A stretch of DNA of 64,000 nt from Desulfovibrio sp. Fe33. GTDB taxonomy: Bacteria; Desulfobacterota; Desulfovibrionia; Desulfovibrionales; Desulfovibrionaceae. The notes beneath the pieces are model-generated. The model did not search any database. It was not told where the DNA came from and saw only the letters and a program-made list of their open reading frames with translations. The DNA lies in the NCBI RefSeq assembly GCF_028532725.1, contig NZ_JAQKGU010000001.1:248001-312000 (forward strand). The letters run 5' to 3'. Below, piece after piece: positions 26,958 through 35,286 of this stretch (position 1 is the stretch's first letter; the number at the start of each line of letters is the position of its first letter). The position numbers were made by a program, and so were the translations under genes.

Positions 26958-28064
26958 ATGCTCGTCGCCGCGCTGCCCCAGGGGGCACGGGTCGTCATCT
27001 ACGGGGCCGGAGGCCGGGGCCGACTGCTCGAATACACCCTCAATGAGCGTCGTCCCGACGTGACCGTGCTCGGCTATGCCGACACATTCAAACGCGGAAG
27101 GCTCGGGGACCATCCCGTCTTCGGTCCTGACGAGCTGCCCGACGGCCTCGATCTTCTGATAATAGCCTCGGCCTATGCCGACAAGATCGTCTCGGCCCTG
27201 CCCGAAGCAGTCCTGCCCAGGACCGTGAGTTACGATCCGGTGGCTCCCCCGCTGGACCTGCGGGAACTGCGCGGGGGCCGCTTGGCCGTGGCCACCACCC
27301 GCGCCTCCCAGGCCGCGCTGATGAATTTCTTCAACCTGCCCCTGGCCGGGGAGGCCGAGGTCCTGGCGGCGCACCTGGACCCGTCCTGGACGCTGTCCCT
27401 GTGGAACTCCTACCTGCGGGACCAGGCCGACCGGGGACGTATCCTGGGATATGCCGACTTGGACCCGGCCGCGGTGGACGGCGTGTACCTGGCCGAGTAC
27501 GGCAACGGGCACGTGCTGGAATTCTTCAACGATACCCCGTTGGCCGCGGCTCCCCTGTGCAACGCCGGGCTCCGGGCGCGGCTGCACAACACCGTTCTCG
27601 GCCTGAAACAGCGCTTCGGCAGGCTGACCGTGCTTGAGTTCGGCAGCATTTTCACGGTGGGCGGCGGCAATTATTCCACCCTGGCCATGGCCGAGGTCCT
27701 CTCCGGCGAGGACGCCTTCACCACGGTCAACCTGGACGAGGGGTCGCTTCGGGCCGCGCGGTCCGTGTGCCGGGCATATCCGCACGTGGACTATTTCCTC
27801 GGCACAAGCGGGGAATTCATCGAGCAGAGGCTGGACGGCCTGGGGGATATACATTTCGCCTGCCTGTTGCACCGCCCATGCGCAGAGCCGTTTGTGGCCG
27901 ATGAGTTCGAGCGGTTGGCCCCGCACATCCCCGAGGGCGGCAAGCTGCTCCTCGGACACACGGGCAAGGGGACCGTGCCGGCTGCTTTGGAGGCGCGGGT
28001 GGCGGAAACCGGTTTTTCGACCGCGTATAGGGACGGGTCGAGCTGGATCGTGGAGCGGGGCTGA
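26958..28064 (+). CDS. Rossmann-fold protein with PglD-like N-terminus and methyltransferase-like C-terminus
   Basis: 368 residues. Residues 1-90 form a nucleotide-binding fold (RVVIYGAGGRGRLLEYTL, FGPDELPDGLDLLIIAS) as found at the N-terminus of PglD-type acetyltransferases and sugar O-methyltransferases. From about residue 205 a second alpha/beta region (LTVLEFGSIFTVGGGNYST, TTVNLDEGSLRAARSV) looks like a divergent class I methyltransferase, but the glycine motif is atypical. GGAGGGAAAGCC precedes the ATG. It follows the SDR gene in an operon; a role in modifying the same sugar is plausible but unproven. Confidence 0.6.
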   Translation: MLVAALPQGARVVIYGAGGRGRLLEYTLNERRPDVTVLGYADTFKRGRLGDHPVFGPDELPDGLDLLIIASAYADKIVSALPEAVLPRTVSYDPVAPPLDLRELRGGRLAVATTRASQAALMNFFNLPLAGEAEVLAAHLDPSWTLSLWNSYLRDQADRGRILGYADLDPAAVDGVYLAEYGNGHVLEFFNDTPLAAAPLCNAGLRARLHNTVLGLKQRFGRLTVLEFGSIFTVGGGNYSTLAMAEVLSGEDAFTTVNLDEGSLRAARSVCRAYPHVDYFLGTSGEFIEQRLDGLGDIHFACLLHRPCAEPFVADEFERLAPHIPEGGKLLLGHTGKGTVPAALEARVAETGFSTAYRDGSSWIVERG

Positions 28065-28176
28065 TCCCCGCCGGGTTTTCGACGCGCCCTTGGACACGGG
28101 GGCGGAAAAATCGTCCGGCGCGGTCCGGGCGGCCCGATCCGGCGGTCAAGGCGCAACCCGCTGGAGTTGCAGACGA

Positions 28177-28191
28177 TCATTCACTGTATGA
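28177..28191. promoter_or_regulatory. Imperfect dyad upstream of the sigma-54 promoter (possible activator site)
   Basis: TCATTCACTGTATGA has six of seven arm positions paired. It is centred about 70 bp upstream of the predicted start, a usual distance for an enhancer-binding protein. No binding protein is assigned. Confidence 0.35.
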
Positions 28192-28228
28192 ACAGTTTCT
28201 CCGGGGCTCCGGTTCGGCCCTGGGAGGG

Positions 28229-28244
28229 TGGCACGCAACTTGCT
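28229..28244 (+). promoter_or_regulatory. Sigma-54 promoter of the glycan-modification operon
   Basis: TGGCACGCAACTTGCT matches the sigma-54 consensus TGGCACG-N4-TTGC(A/T) completely, with the invariant GG (28230-28231) and GC (28242-28243) ten bases apart. Transcription should begin near 28254, about 100 bases before the CMP-sugar synthetase gene. An NtrC-type activator is required; one candidate is encoded at 9942-11345. The 288-base gap from 28065 to 28352 holds this promoter and no gene. Confidence 0.85.
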
Positions 28245-28352
28245 TGAATTATTGCTGCCGAGTGGCTCGCAAGGCGGCAAAATATTTAACGAAGCATCGA
28301 ATCCCGACGGCCGGACGCCGTGCGCGGCGGGAAAGACGAGGCGGCACGAAGC

Positions 28353-29123
28353 ATGAGCGAACAGGTTAACCGGCAGAAGCGTGAGATAGCGGAGACCTAT
28401 TTTGGCTACTCCGGCATCGACATCGAGCACTTCACCGACATGGTGGAAGGGCCCAGGGACCGGACCGTGGTGCACATCCCCGCCCGTTCCGGGTCCACGC
28501 GCATCGAAAACAAGAATATCCGCGAACTCAGCGGCCTGCCGCTCATCGCCTATACCATCGCCGTGGCCCGCGCGATGCCCGTGGACCGGGTCATCGTCAA
28601 CACGGACAGCCGCGAGATAGCGGACATCGCCGAGAAGCTCGGGGCCGAGGTCCCGTTCCTGCGGCCCGCCGAGCTGAGCGCCGACGACGTGTCGCCGGGT
28701 TTCGCCCTGTTCTACGCCGAGCGGTTCCTGCTGAGCGAGGGGTATCCCCTGGACGCGACCATCGAGATGTATCCCACCTCGCCCTTCCGCAACGCGGCCA
28801 AGATGGCCCGGTATGTGGACGCCCTTTCCCGCGCGGGATATTGCGCCACCGCGTTCCTGCCCAACATGGAGCTGGAGCGGGTGCGCGCCCGGGACGGCGT
28901 GCTGCTGTCCCCTGAGGAAATCCGCTGCGAGCGGGGCAACGTCAACTTCAAGCTGTTGGCGGGCTTCCTGGGCATGAAGCTGCTTTCCTCCCAGATGCGC
29001 TGGTTTCATTACGCGCTTATCGACGACCCCGTGGAGCTGGTGGACATCGACACGCCGGAGGATTTCGCCCTGGCCGAGTACATCACGGCCAACAACCTCT
29101 ATGATTTCGGGGTGGCATTGTGA
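28353..29123 (+). CDS. CMP-sugar (acylneuraminate) cytidylyltransferase, NeuA/PseF-like
   Basis: 256 residues. HIPARSGSTRIENKN near residue 43 is the CTP-binding IPARxGSxRIxxKN motif; VNTDSREIADIAEKLGAEVPFLRP and DIDTPEDFALAE are further family motifs. It activates a nonulosonic acid (sialic, legionaminic or pseudaminic type) or a 3-deoxy sugar with CTP. Forty extra N-terminal residues precede the catalytic domain. The ribosome site is weak (GAGGCGG); the ATG at 28353 is the first suitable start. It is the first gene behind the sigma-54 promoter and overlaps the next gene by four bases. Confidence 0.88.
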   Translation: MSEQVNRQKREIAETYFGYSGIDIEHFTDMVEGPRDRTVVHIPARSGSTRIENKNIRELSGLPLIAYTIAVARAMPVDRVIVNTDSREIADIAEKLGAEVPFLRPAELSADDVSPGFALFYAERFLLSEGYPLDATIEMYPTSPFRNAAKMARYVDALSRAGYCATAFLPNMELERVRARDGVLLSPEEIRCERGNVNFKLLAGFLGMKLLSSQMRWFHYALIDDPVELVDIDTPEDFALAEYITANNLYDFGVAL

Positions 29124-29950
29124 GGGCATTCATTTCTTTCGGATATTACGACATCAGGGAGCAGCAGCTTGTCGGCTCGCCCGTGATCCTGCGCCATCTC
29201 CTGAAAGACACCCTGCGTTGCCTGGAGCATTGCCCCGGCGTGCGGCTGGGCGGCGTGCTGCGTACCCAGGAGTTGCCCGCGAGTCTGCCTCCGGGAGTGC
29301 CCGAGCTGCGCATGACCTCGGCCGAGCGCACCCGGGCCGAGCTGACGGCCATCGCCGGAGCGGCGGGGGACGGGGACAACGAGGTTGTCGTCATCCGGCC
29401 CGCCCAGGGGGCCATCTTCGCGGACCGGCTCGCCCAGTTCTGCGAGAGCGTGCGTCCCGTGCCGTCCCCCCTGGTGGTCTCGGCCATCCGTTTTTCCTCC
29501 CTGTCCCATCCCTTGTGGAACATCCGGGTGGCGGACAGCCGCTTCCACTGCGACGGGGCCATCCGCCAGCCGCGTTACGGCACTCTCCGCGTCGCGCCCC
29601 TGGAGCGTGTTTGCCCGGAGCTCTGGAACCGGGCCAAGGTCAAGGGGTTGGCCCACGGCTCTCAGTACCTGGACAGCCTGTACCAGGACGACGGGGCGCT
29701 CTACGCGGCCAGGATGGACATGATACCCGCCGACGGGGTAGTTCCCTCTCCCACGGAAGCCGTTATTTGCCAGGCCGACCCCGGAGCCGGGGACGGCATT
29801 CTGGCGCGGCTGCCGCTCTTTCAAATGAGCAGACGCCAGGCCCTCGATGCGAGCCGCTTGGAAATCCTGCTGGAAAAGCTGGCCGCGGCCGGGGACGAGC
29901 CCTTTCGCGCCAGGCCCGCGGGCCCGGCGTCGAACAGGCTGCACTGCTAG
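29120..29950 (+). CDS. Hypothetical protein of the sigma-54 glycan operon
   Basis: 276 residues, GTG start overlapping the TGA of the cytidylyltransferase gene (GTGA), so translation is coupled. No signal peptide or membrane segment. The N-terminal half has an alternating strand/helix pattern (RAFISFGYYDIREQQL; EVVVIRPAQGAIFADRLAQF; LVVSAIRFSSLSHPLWNIRV) that could be a nucleotidyl- or glycosyltransferase-like GT-A domain, but no DXD or other diagnostic motif is convincing. The family is not recognised. Its place between a CMP-sugar synthetase and a phosphoesterase suggests a sugar-modifying role. Confidence 0.75.
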   Translation: MRAFISFGYYDIREQQLVGSPVILRHLLKDTLRCLEHCPGVRLGGVLRTQELPASLPPGVPELRMTSAERTRAELTAIAGAAGDGDNEVVVIRPAQGAIFADRLAQFCESVRPVPSPLVVSAIRFSSLSHPLWNIRVADSRFHCDGAIRQPRYGTLRVAPLERVCPELWNRAKVKGLAHGSQYLDSLYQDDGALYAARMDMIPADGVVPSPTEAVICQADPGAGDGILARLPLFQMSRRQALDASRLEILLEKLAAAGDEPFRARPAGPASNRLHC

Positions 29951-29971
29951 GCGCGCGGCGGGAGATTTGCG

Positions 29972-30673
29972 GTGCGCATAGGAATCATCAGCGACGCCCA
30001 CGGCAACGGGCCGGGCCTGGACCTGGTCCTGTCGTTTCTCAAGAGGCAGGGAGTGGACCGCCTCCTGTTTCTGGGCGACGCCATAGGCTATTGTCCCTAC
30101 AATCGGGAGACCTGCGAGAAACTGGAACGGTCCGGAGCGGATTGCCTCATGGGCAATCACGAGGCCATGCTCCTGGGCCTGGATCATATGCCCGAGTGGG
30201 CCGTGGACATAGTCCGCCTGCCGAAAACCTGGGACGAGTTGCCCAAGGGATGGGGCGACATGGTCAAGGCCAACGGCCTGGAGAAGACGGTGGAGATCGG
30301 GGGACGCAGGATATTCTGCACCCACGGCGTGCCGGGGGAACCGTTTACCCGCTACGTGAACGCCGACCAGGCCGCAGACATCGATTTCGACGGCGACATC
30401 ATGCTCATGGGCCACACTCACCGGCCCTACGTGGTCCGCCATCAAGGGCGGCTCATCATCAATCCCGGCTCCTGTGGAATGCCAAGGGATTACGGGGATC
30501 TGCTTTCCCTGGCCATCCTTGATCCCGAGACCATGGACGCCCAGGTCCACAGGTTGCCTTTCACGCCGCCCGAGTCCATGCTGCAACAGGTCCACCCGAG
30601 GGTGGCGCAGTGCTTCGAACGCACGACCGAAGACGTTATCGGCAAGATATGGAGGCCATATGAGCAAGCCTAG
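29972..30673 (+). CDS. YfcE/MJ0936-like metallophosphoesterase
   Basis: 233 residues with all calcineurin-like metal motifs: D-x-H in ISDAHGN, GDAIGY, GNHE in MGNHEAM, a histidine in FCTHGVP and GHTHRP. It hydrolyses phosphomonoesters or diesters with a dinuclear metal site in the cytoplasm. GTG start with GGGAG upstream. In this operon it could act as a sugar-phosphate phosphatase, for example the 9-phosphate of a nonulosonic acid, but such a role is inferred only from context. It overlaps the following ATP-grasp gene by 14 bases. Confidence 0.88.
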   Translation: MRIGIISDAHGNGPGLDLVLSFLKRQGVDRLLFLGDAIGYCPYNRETCEKLERSGADCLMGNHEAMLLGLDHMPEWAVDIVRLPKTWDELPKGWGDMVKANGLEKTVEIGGRRIFCTHGVPGEPFTRYVNADQAADIDFDGDIMLMGHTHRPYVVRHQGRLIINPGSCGMPRDYGDLLSLAILDPETMDAQVHRLPFTPPESMLQQVHPRVAQCFERTTEDVIGKIWRPYEQA

Positions 30674-31724
30674 CGGTCCCTGCGTACTCGTCACCGGCAC
30701 GGGCGGCGGCGGCTTGGGAGAGCAGTTGGTCAAGGCTTTGCGCCTGGCCGGGACTCCCTATCGCGTGGTGGCCGCCGACATCACCCGGCTGAGCACCGGC
30801 CCGGCGCGCGGCGACGACAGCGTCATCCTGCCTCCCGCCGGGGCGGACGATTACCTGGACGCGCTCCTCGCGGCCTGCCGCAGGCACGGCGCCGAAGTGG
30901 TCCTGCCCGGTTCCGAGGCGGAGCTCAAGGTTCTCAGCGCGCGGCGCGAGGAGGTGGCGGCAGCCGGGCTTTTCCTGCCCATCAACTCCCGGCCCGTGAT
31001 CGAGCGGTGCATGGACAAGCTCGAACTCTTCCGTACGCTCGAGGAATTGGGCGTCAAGGGGCCGCGCTACGTGCGCGTGACCAGCCCGGCGGACGTGCGC
31101 GACTTGCCGGTTTTCCCCATGGTCTTCAAACCGTCCACGGGCGCGGGCGGATCGGTGGATACCTTCATCGTCCAGACCCCGGAGGAGGCGCGGACCATCG
31201 CCGAATACCTGTGCGCCTTCCGTGCGGAGTTCATCGCCCAGGAATACGTGGGCCGGTACGACCAGGAATACACCGTGGGCGTGCTTTCGGACATGGACGG
31301 CAATTTTATCAATTCCATCGCGCTCAGGCGGCACACCTGGACCTCGCTGGGCTGCCGGATGCGGGTTCCCAACCGGACGGGCCGGGCCGAGCTGGGCGAT
31401 ACCCTGGTCATCAGCAGCGGCATATCCCAGGGGGACATCGGCCCCTTCCCCGAGGTCTGCGGACCGTGCGAGAAAATCGCTGCCGCGCTCGGTTCGCAGG
31501 GACCGTGCAACATCCAATTGCGGCTGGTGGACGGCGAGGTGCATCTTTTCGAAATCAACCCCAGGTTCTCGGGGACCACGTCCCTCAGAGCCATGGTGGG
31601 GTTCAATGAAGCGGACACGTTAATCAGAAAACACGTTCTCGGCGAAACCATCGAGTCGCGGTTCCCCTTCGGGAGCGGCGTGATTCTGCGCAGGCTGGAA
31701 GAAAGCCTGGTCGAGTCGAAGTGA
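30660..31724 (+). CDS. ATP-grasp enzyme (carbamoyl-phosphate-synthetase-like/PylC-like)
   Basis: 354 residues. An N-terminal Rossmann-like pre-ATP-grasp domain (VLVTGTGGGGLGEQLVKAL) is followed by the ATP-grasp fold: MVFKPSTGAGGSVDTF is the flexible phosphate loop and VHLFEINPRFSGTTSL the metal-binding strand. These enzymes join a carboxylate to an amine, thiol or similar nucleophile with ATP. GGAGG precedes the ATG, which lies inside the end of the phosphoesterase gene. A ligase between sugar-activation and radical SAM genes suggests an amino acid or acyl group is attached to the glycan precursor; this is inference. Confidence 0.85.
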   Translation: MSKPSGPCVLVTGTGGGGLGEQLVKALRLAGTPYRVVAADITRLSTGPARGDDSVILPPAGADDYLDALLAACRRHGAEVVLPGSEAELKVLSARREEVAAAGLFLPINSRPVIERCMDKLELFRTLEELGVKGPRYVRVTSPADVRDLPVFPMVFKPSTGAGGSVDTFIVQTPEEARTIAEYLCAFRAEFIAQEYVGRYDQEYTVGVLSDMDGNFINSIALRRHTWTSLGCRMRVPNRTGRAELGDTLVISSGISQGDIGPFPEVCGPCEKIAAALGSQGPCNIQLRLVDGEVHLFEINPRFSGTTSLRAMVGFNEADTLIRKHVLGETIESRFPFGSGVILRRLEESLVESK

Positions 31725-31746
31725 ACGCAACCCAAGGAGTGAGGCA

Positions 31747-33060
31747 ATGATCCCCAAATACGCAGAGCCCGGTGAATGGCTGACCGACGGCGGACTGACC
31801 GATCAGGGGCGGCAGGCCCGCAGGACCTACGCCAAGTTCGTGTCGGGACTGATGGACCTCCCCGTGTCCACCTATCGGGTCAGCCGGGCCCTTCACCTGC
31901 TCCAGTCCAACTATTACGACACCTCAGCCGACGGGTTCGCCCTGCCGCCGCACACCATCAATTTTTGCGTCAACAACGTGTGCAACTTCAAGTGCTCCTA
32001 TTGCGACCTGAACCACGGCCGTCAGGAGTGGGATCATCTGAACACCAAGATGAAGCACAACGTCATCGACCCCAAGGTGCGCCATGAGCTGCCTCTGGAC
32101 CTGTGCAAACGAATCATCGACGAAGTAGCCTGGTTCAGGCCGACCATCCGCATCCCGTGGATGGAGCCGCTGCTCTATCGGGACCTGATTCCGTTCATCG
32201 AGTATACCAAGAGCAAGGGGCTGCAATTCTCCATGCTGACCAACGGCCTGCTCCTTCCCAAGTACGCCAGGCAGTTGGTGGACGCGGGCGTGGACGCGCT
32301 GCGCGTTTCCCTGGACGGGCCGGCGGCTGTTCACGAAGAGCTGTGCGGGGTCAAGGGAGCCTACTCCAAGATTATCGAAGGGTTGCAGATCCTGGTGGAG
32401 GAACGCAAAAAACGCGGCATCGATCTCCAGATAGGCTGCTACTTCACGGTCAACGACAAGAACTGCGACCAATTGGTGCCGTTGCTCGAATCGCTGGATG
32501 AGGTCGGGCTTCTCGAGGAGATGTTCATCGGCTTCTTCATGTTCAACTACATCTCCAAGAACATGGTCGAGGCCCACAACACGCATCACGCGGCCGTGTG
32601 CGGGGCCACGGTGGAGGAGACCAGCGCCCAGTACATCGATATTTCGAAAATCGACGTGGACAGCCTGCTTGCGCAGCGCAAGGAGATCGAGGAACGGTTC
32701 GCGCACCGCACGCGCATCCATTTCCGGCCGGACTTCACCGAGTCCAACCTGGATTTCTGCGTGTCCGACGCGGCGGGCGAGTTCCCGGGCAGCCGTTGCG
32801 AGACGCAATGGCACACCCTGTTCATCAATCCCGACGGCGAGATCAAGTCCCTGCCGCAGTGCATCCTCGACCCGGTGGGCAACGTCCACGACGATACCTT
32901 CCTGGACATCTGGAATGGCGAGAAGATGCGCGAGCAGCGCAAACTCCTGCGTGAGTACGGGGCCTACTACGGATGTATGCGTTGCTGGTCCATCTACAAC
33001 AACATCGAGGACTTGCAGGGCAGTTGGAAGAGTTTCCCGCCCTCCGGGACCGGGGAGTAG
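31747..33060 (+). CDS. Radical SAM protein with SPASM-type C-terminus
   Basis: 437 residues. C79, C83 and C86 (CNFKCSYC) bind the SAM-ligating [4Fe-4S] cluster; WMEPLLYRD replaces the usual GGEP region, and LRVSLDGP is the next core strand. Additional cysteines from about residue 350 (SRCETQW, LPQCILDP, GCMRCW) match a SPASM or twitch region holding auxiliary clusters. Such enzymes carry out C-C or C-S chemistry on peptides or small molecules. AAGGAG precedes the ATG. In a glycan operon with an ATP-grasp ligase, the substrate is open: a sugar, an aminoacyl-sugar or a peptide. Confidence 0.88.
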   Translation: MIPKYAEPGEWLTDGGLTDQGRQARRTYAKFVSGLMDLPVSTYRVSRALHLLQSNYYDTSADGFALPPHTINFCVNNVCNFKCSYCDLNHGRQEWDHLNTKMKHNVIDPKVRHELPLDLCKRIIDEVAWFRPTIRIPWMEPLLYRDLIPFIEYTKSKGLQFSMLTNGLLLPKYARQLVDAGVDALRVSLDGPAAVHEELCGVKGAYSKIIEGLQILVEERKKRGIDLQIGCYFTVNDKNCDQLVPLLESLDEVGLLEEMFIGFFMFNYISKNMVEAHNTHHAAVCGATVEETSAQYIDISKIDVDSLLAQRKEIEERFAHRTRIHFRPDFTESNLDFCVSDAAGEFPGSRCETQWHTLFINPDGEIKSLPQCILDPVGNVHDDTFLDIWNGEKMREQRKLLREYGAYYGCMRCWSIYNNIEDLQGSWKSFPPSGTGE

Positions 33061-33062
33061 CC

Positions 33063-34214
33063 GTGACCGACACGACCAAGACCTGTCCTGTGTGCGGCTC
33101 CGGGCGATACGACGCCCTGTTTCCGGACTATCGGGGCCGGTGCGTCACGTCGCAGATGTTCTTCATCGACGGCCTTGGGCTGGAGAACCGCTGCTGCCGG
33201 GACTGCGGGTTCATTTACAACGCCGCCGGGACACGCGGGCTGGGCGCGGAGGTCTACAACAACGCCGTCTGGAAACCCAAGCCGCAGATCATGTGCTATT
33301 CCAAGGAAGTGAAGACTTCCCACCAGAAGGCTTGGGAAGCCTTTCAAGGTCTGGTGGACCTGCCGGAGGCCGGGACCGTCCTGGACGTGGGCGGCGGCAC
33401 CGGGGCGTTTCTCGAATGCGTGCACCGCGACCGGCCCGGCTGGGAGCTGCACGCCATCGAGCCGGGCGGCGGATTCGACGAGATGTGTCGCCGCGTGCCC
33501 CTCAAGTCGGCCCACAATCAGGCCTATGACACCCTGGCCCTGGACGAGACCTTCGATTGCGTCATCTCCCTGTCCGTGCTGGAGCACCTGGACAATCCGC
33601 TGCACGCCCTGCGCTGGATGCTCGCGCGTCTCAAGCCGGGCGGGCTGCTCCTGCTGCAACTGCCCGATTTCGAGAAGCTGCCCGGCGACCTTGTCTGCGC
33701 GGACCACGTCAACAAGATGACCGTGCCGCATACGCGTATGCTCGCGGAGTACGCCGGATTCGAGGAGGTGGGCGCGGACACGGCCCTGGTCATGTTTTAT
33801 CTGGTCCTTCGCAAGGGGACGCCCGCGACAGGGCCCGTGCCCTCCCGTTTCGAAGAGAACTCGGCCATCGCTCGCCGAGCCGAGAAGGTGGCCCGGGCGA
33901 CCATCGAGGCCGTGCGCGCCTGCGTGGAATCCGCCCAAGCGGCGGGCGGGCGGGCCGCGGTCTTCGGAACCTCGCCCATCGGGTCCATGGCTCACCTGCT
34001 CCTGGAGTGCGGGGACGATATCGCCTGCTTCGTGGATGAGAACAGGAACGCCTGGGGCCGGGATATCGACGGCCTGCCCGTGGTCGGGCCGGAAGACATG
34101 GGCGGGCTCGGCGTGACCGATCTGGCCCTGGCCATCAGCCCCCTTTATTGGGAGACCGTGGCCGAAAAGATGCGCCCCTTCGGCGTAACCGTGCACGTCC
34201 CGCAACTTAACTGA
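33063..34214 (+). CDS. Zinc-containing sugar C-methyltransferase-like enzyme
   Basis: 383 residues. The N-terminal zinc site CPVCGS...CCRDCGF, a class I methyltransferase core (VLDVGGGTGAFLECV, FDCVISLSVLEHL, LKPGGLLLLQLPDF) and a C-terminal Rossmann-like domain (GRAAVFGTSPIGSMAHLLLE, CFVDENRNAWGRDIDGLPVVGPED) have the three-part order of TDP-sugar 3-C-methyltransferases (Methyltransf_13/14). It would add a methyl group to a sugar carbon or nitrogen. The start is a GTG with GGGGAG upstream, two bases after the radical SAM stop, so expression is coupled. The C-terminal domain could bind the nucleotide part of the sugar. Confidence 0.85.
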   Translation: MTDTTKTCPVCGSGRYDALFPDYRGRCVTSQMFFIDGLGLENRCCRDCGFIYNAAGTRGLGAEVYNNAVWKPKPQIMCYSKEVKTSHQKAWEAFQGLVDLPEAGTVLDVGGGTGAFLECVHRDRPGWELHAIEPGGGFDEMCRRVPLKSAHNQAYDTLALDETFDCVISLSVLEHLDNPLHALRWMLARLKPGGLLLLQLPDFEKLPGDLVCADHVNKMTVPHTRMLAEYAGFEEVGADTALVMFYLVLRKGTPATGPVPSRFEENSAIARRAEKVARATIEAVRACVESAQAAGGRAAVFGTSPIGSMAHLLLECGDDIACFVDENRNAWGRDIDGLPVVGPEDMGGLGVTDLALAISPLYWETVAEKMRPFGVTVHVPQLN

Positions 34215-34227
34215 TCCGGGGAATCTT

Positions 34228-35286
34228 ATGAGCGCCGACACCCTCGACATACTCTTCGTCCACATCGATCCCTGCATCCGGGCCGAGAAGGAGGCCTTTG
34301 CCCTCGCCAACCGGGGCCACCGTGTGCATCTGCTCTGCCAGGGGTTGAACTTCCAGCCGAACATGCGCGACATTTGCGCCTCTGTGACGCATTACGCCGA
34401 CCTGGCCGAGCTGGGCGCGCTGATTCGGAAAAGGGACGATTTCGACGTGGTCCACTGCCACAACGAGCCCAATGAGCCCACCGTGGCCGCGCTGGACAAC
34501 ACGGACAGGCCCGTGGTCTACGACTGCCACGATTTCCGGGGACTCCGCCAGACGCTCGCCGGAGCCGAGGCCGAGACCGAGCGGCGCTGCTTCGAGGACA
34601 CGGCAGCCGTGGTCCATGTCAGCCGGGGCATGGCCGAGGCGGCCGCCGGACGGTACGCCTCGGACAAGGTGCTGGTCCTGCCGAGCTACCCCATGCTCAC
34701 GGCCGCTCCCGCCGAACACCTGCCCAAGCTCGACGGCAACCATCTGGTCTACCTGGGCGGCCTGCGCGACCGGGGCTCCGTGCACTACGAATACCGCAAC
34801 TACCTGCCGTTTTTCGAGAAGCTGACTGCGGCCGGGGTCCATGTCCACGCCTATCCGGCGGACTTCAATCCCAAGAACCTGGGCACCTACCTGGCCCTGG
34901 ACCGGGAGAACGAATTCTTTCATCTGCATCCCAAGCTGCCCTATGCGGAGCTGCTGCGCGAGATCAGCCGCTACCAGTGGGGGCTGTCCGGGTTCAACTT
35001 CATGGACATCAAGGACCCGAACACGTTGCTTTTCCTGAATAACGCTCTGCCCAACAAGCTCTTCGACTACCTGCTGGGCGGGGTCTGTCCGGTGGTGGTC
35101 AACTGCGAGACGTCCGGGCGATGGGCCGTGGAGCACGGTCTCGGCTACCATGCGGCCGACGCGGAGCAGATGGTGGACATCGTCCTCCATGAAACGCCCA
35201 AGCCCCCCCTGTCCGATTTCGGCCGGGTGGACATGCTCGAACAGGTCGGCAAGCTGGAAGGATTGTACCGGGAACTGTTGGCCTAG
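34228..35286 (+). CDS. GT-B glycosyltransferase
   Basis: 352 residues. LDILFVHIDPCIRAEKEAFA, DVVHCHNEPNE, VVYDCHDFRG and the C-terminal LPNKLFDYLLGGVCPVVVNC are typical of a GT-B fold with a donor-binding Gly/acid loop (family 4 type). Soluble, probably at the cytoplasmic membrane face. GGGGAA precedes the ATG. It ends the sigma-54 operon and probably transfers the sugar made by the upstream enzymes. Its stop codon shares the sequence CTAG with the stop of the convergent glycosyltransferase gene. Confidence 0.85.
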   Translation: MSADTLDILFVHIDPCIRAEKEAFALANRGHRVHLLCQGLNFQPNMRDICASVTHYADLAELGALIRKRDDFDVVHCHNEPNEPTVAALDNTDRPVVYDCHDFRGLRQTLAGAEAETERRCFEDTAAVVHVSRGMAEAAAGRYASDKVLVLPSYPMLTAAPAEHLPKLDGNHLVYLGGLRDRGSVHYEYRNYLPFFEKLTAAGVHVHAYPADFNPKNLGTYLALDRENEFFHLHPKLPYAELLREISRYQWGLSGFNFMDIKDPNTLLFLNNALPNKLFDYLLGGVCPVVVNCETSGRWAVEHGLGYHAADAEQMVDIVLHETPKPPLSDFGRVDMLEQVGKLEGLYRELLA

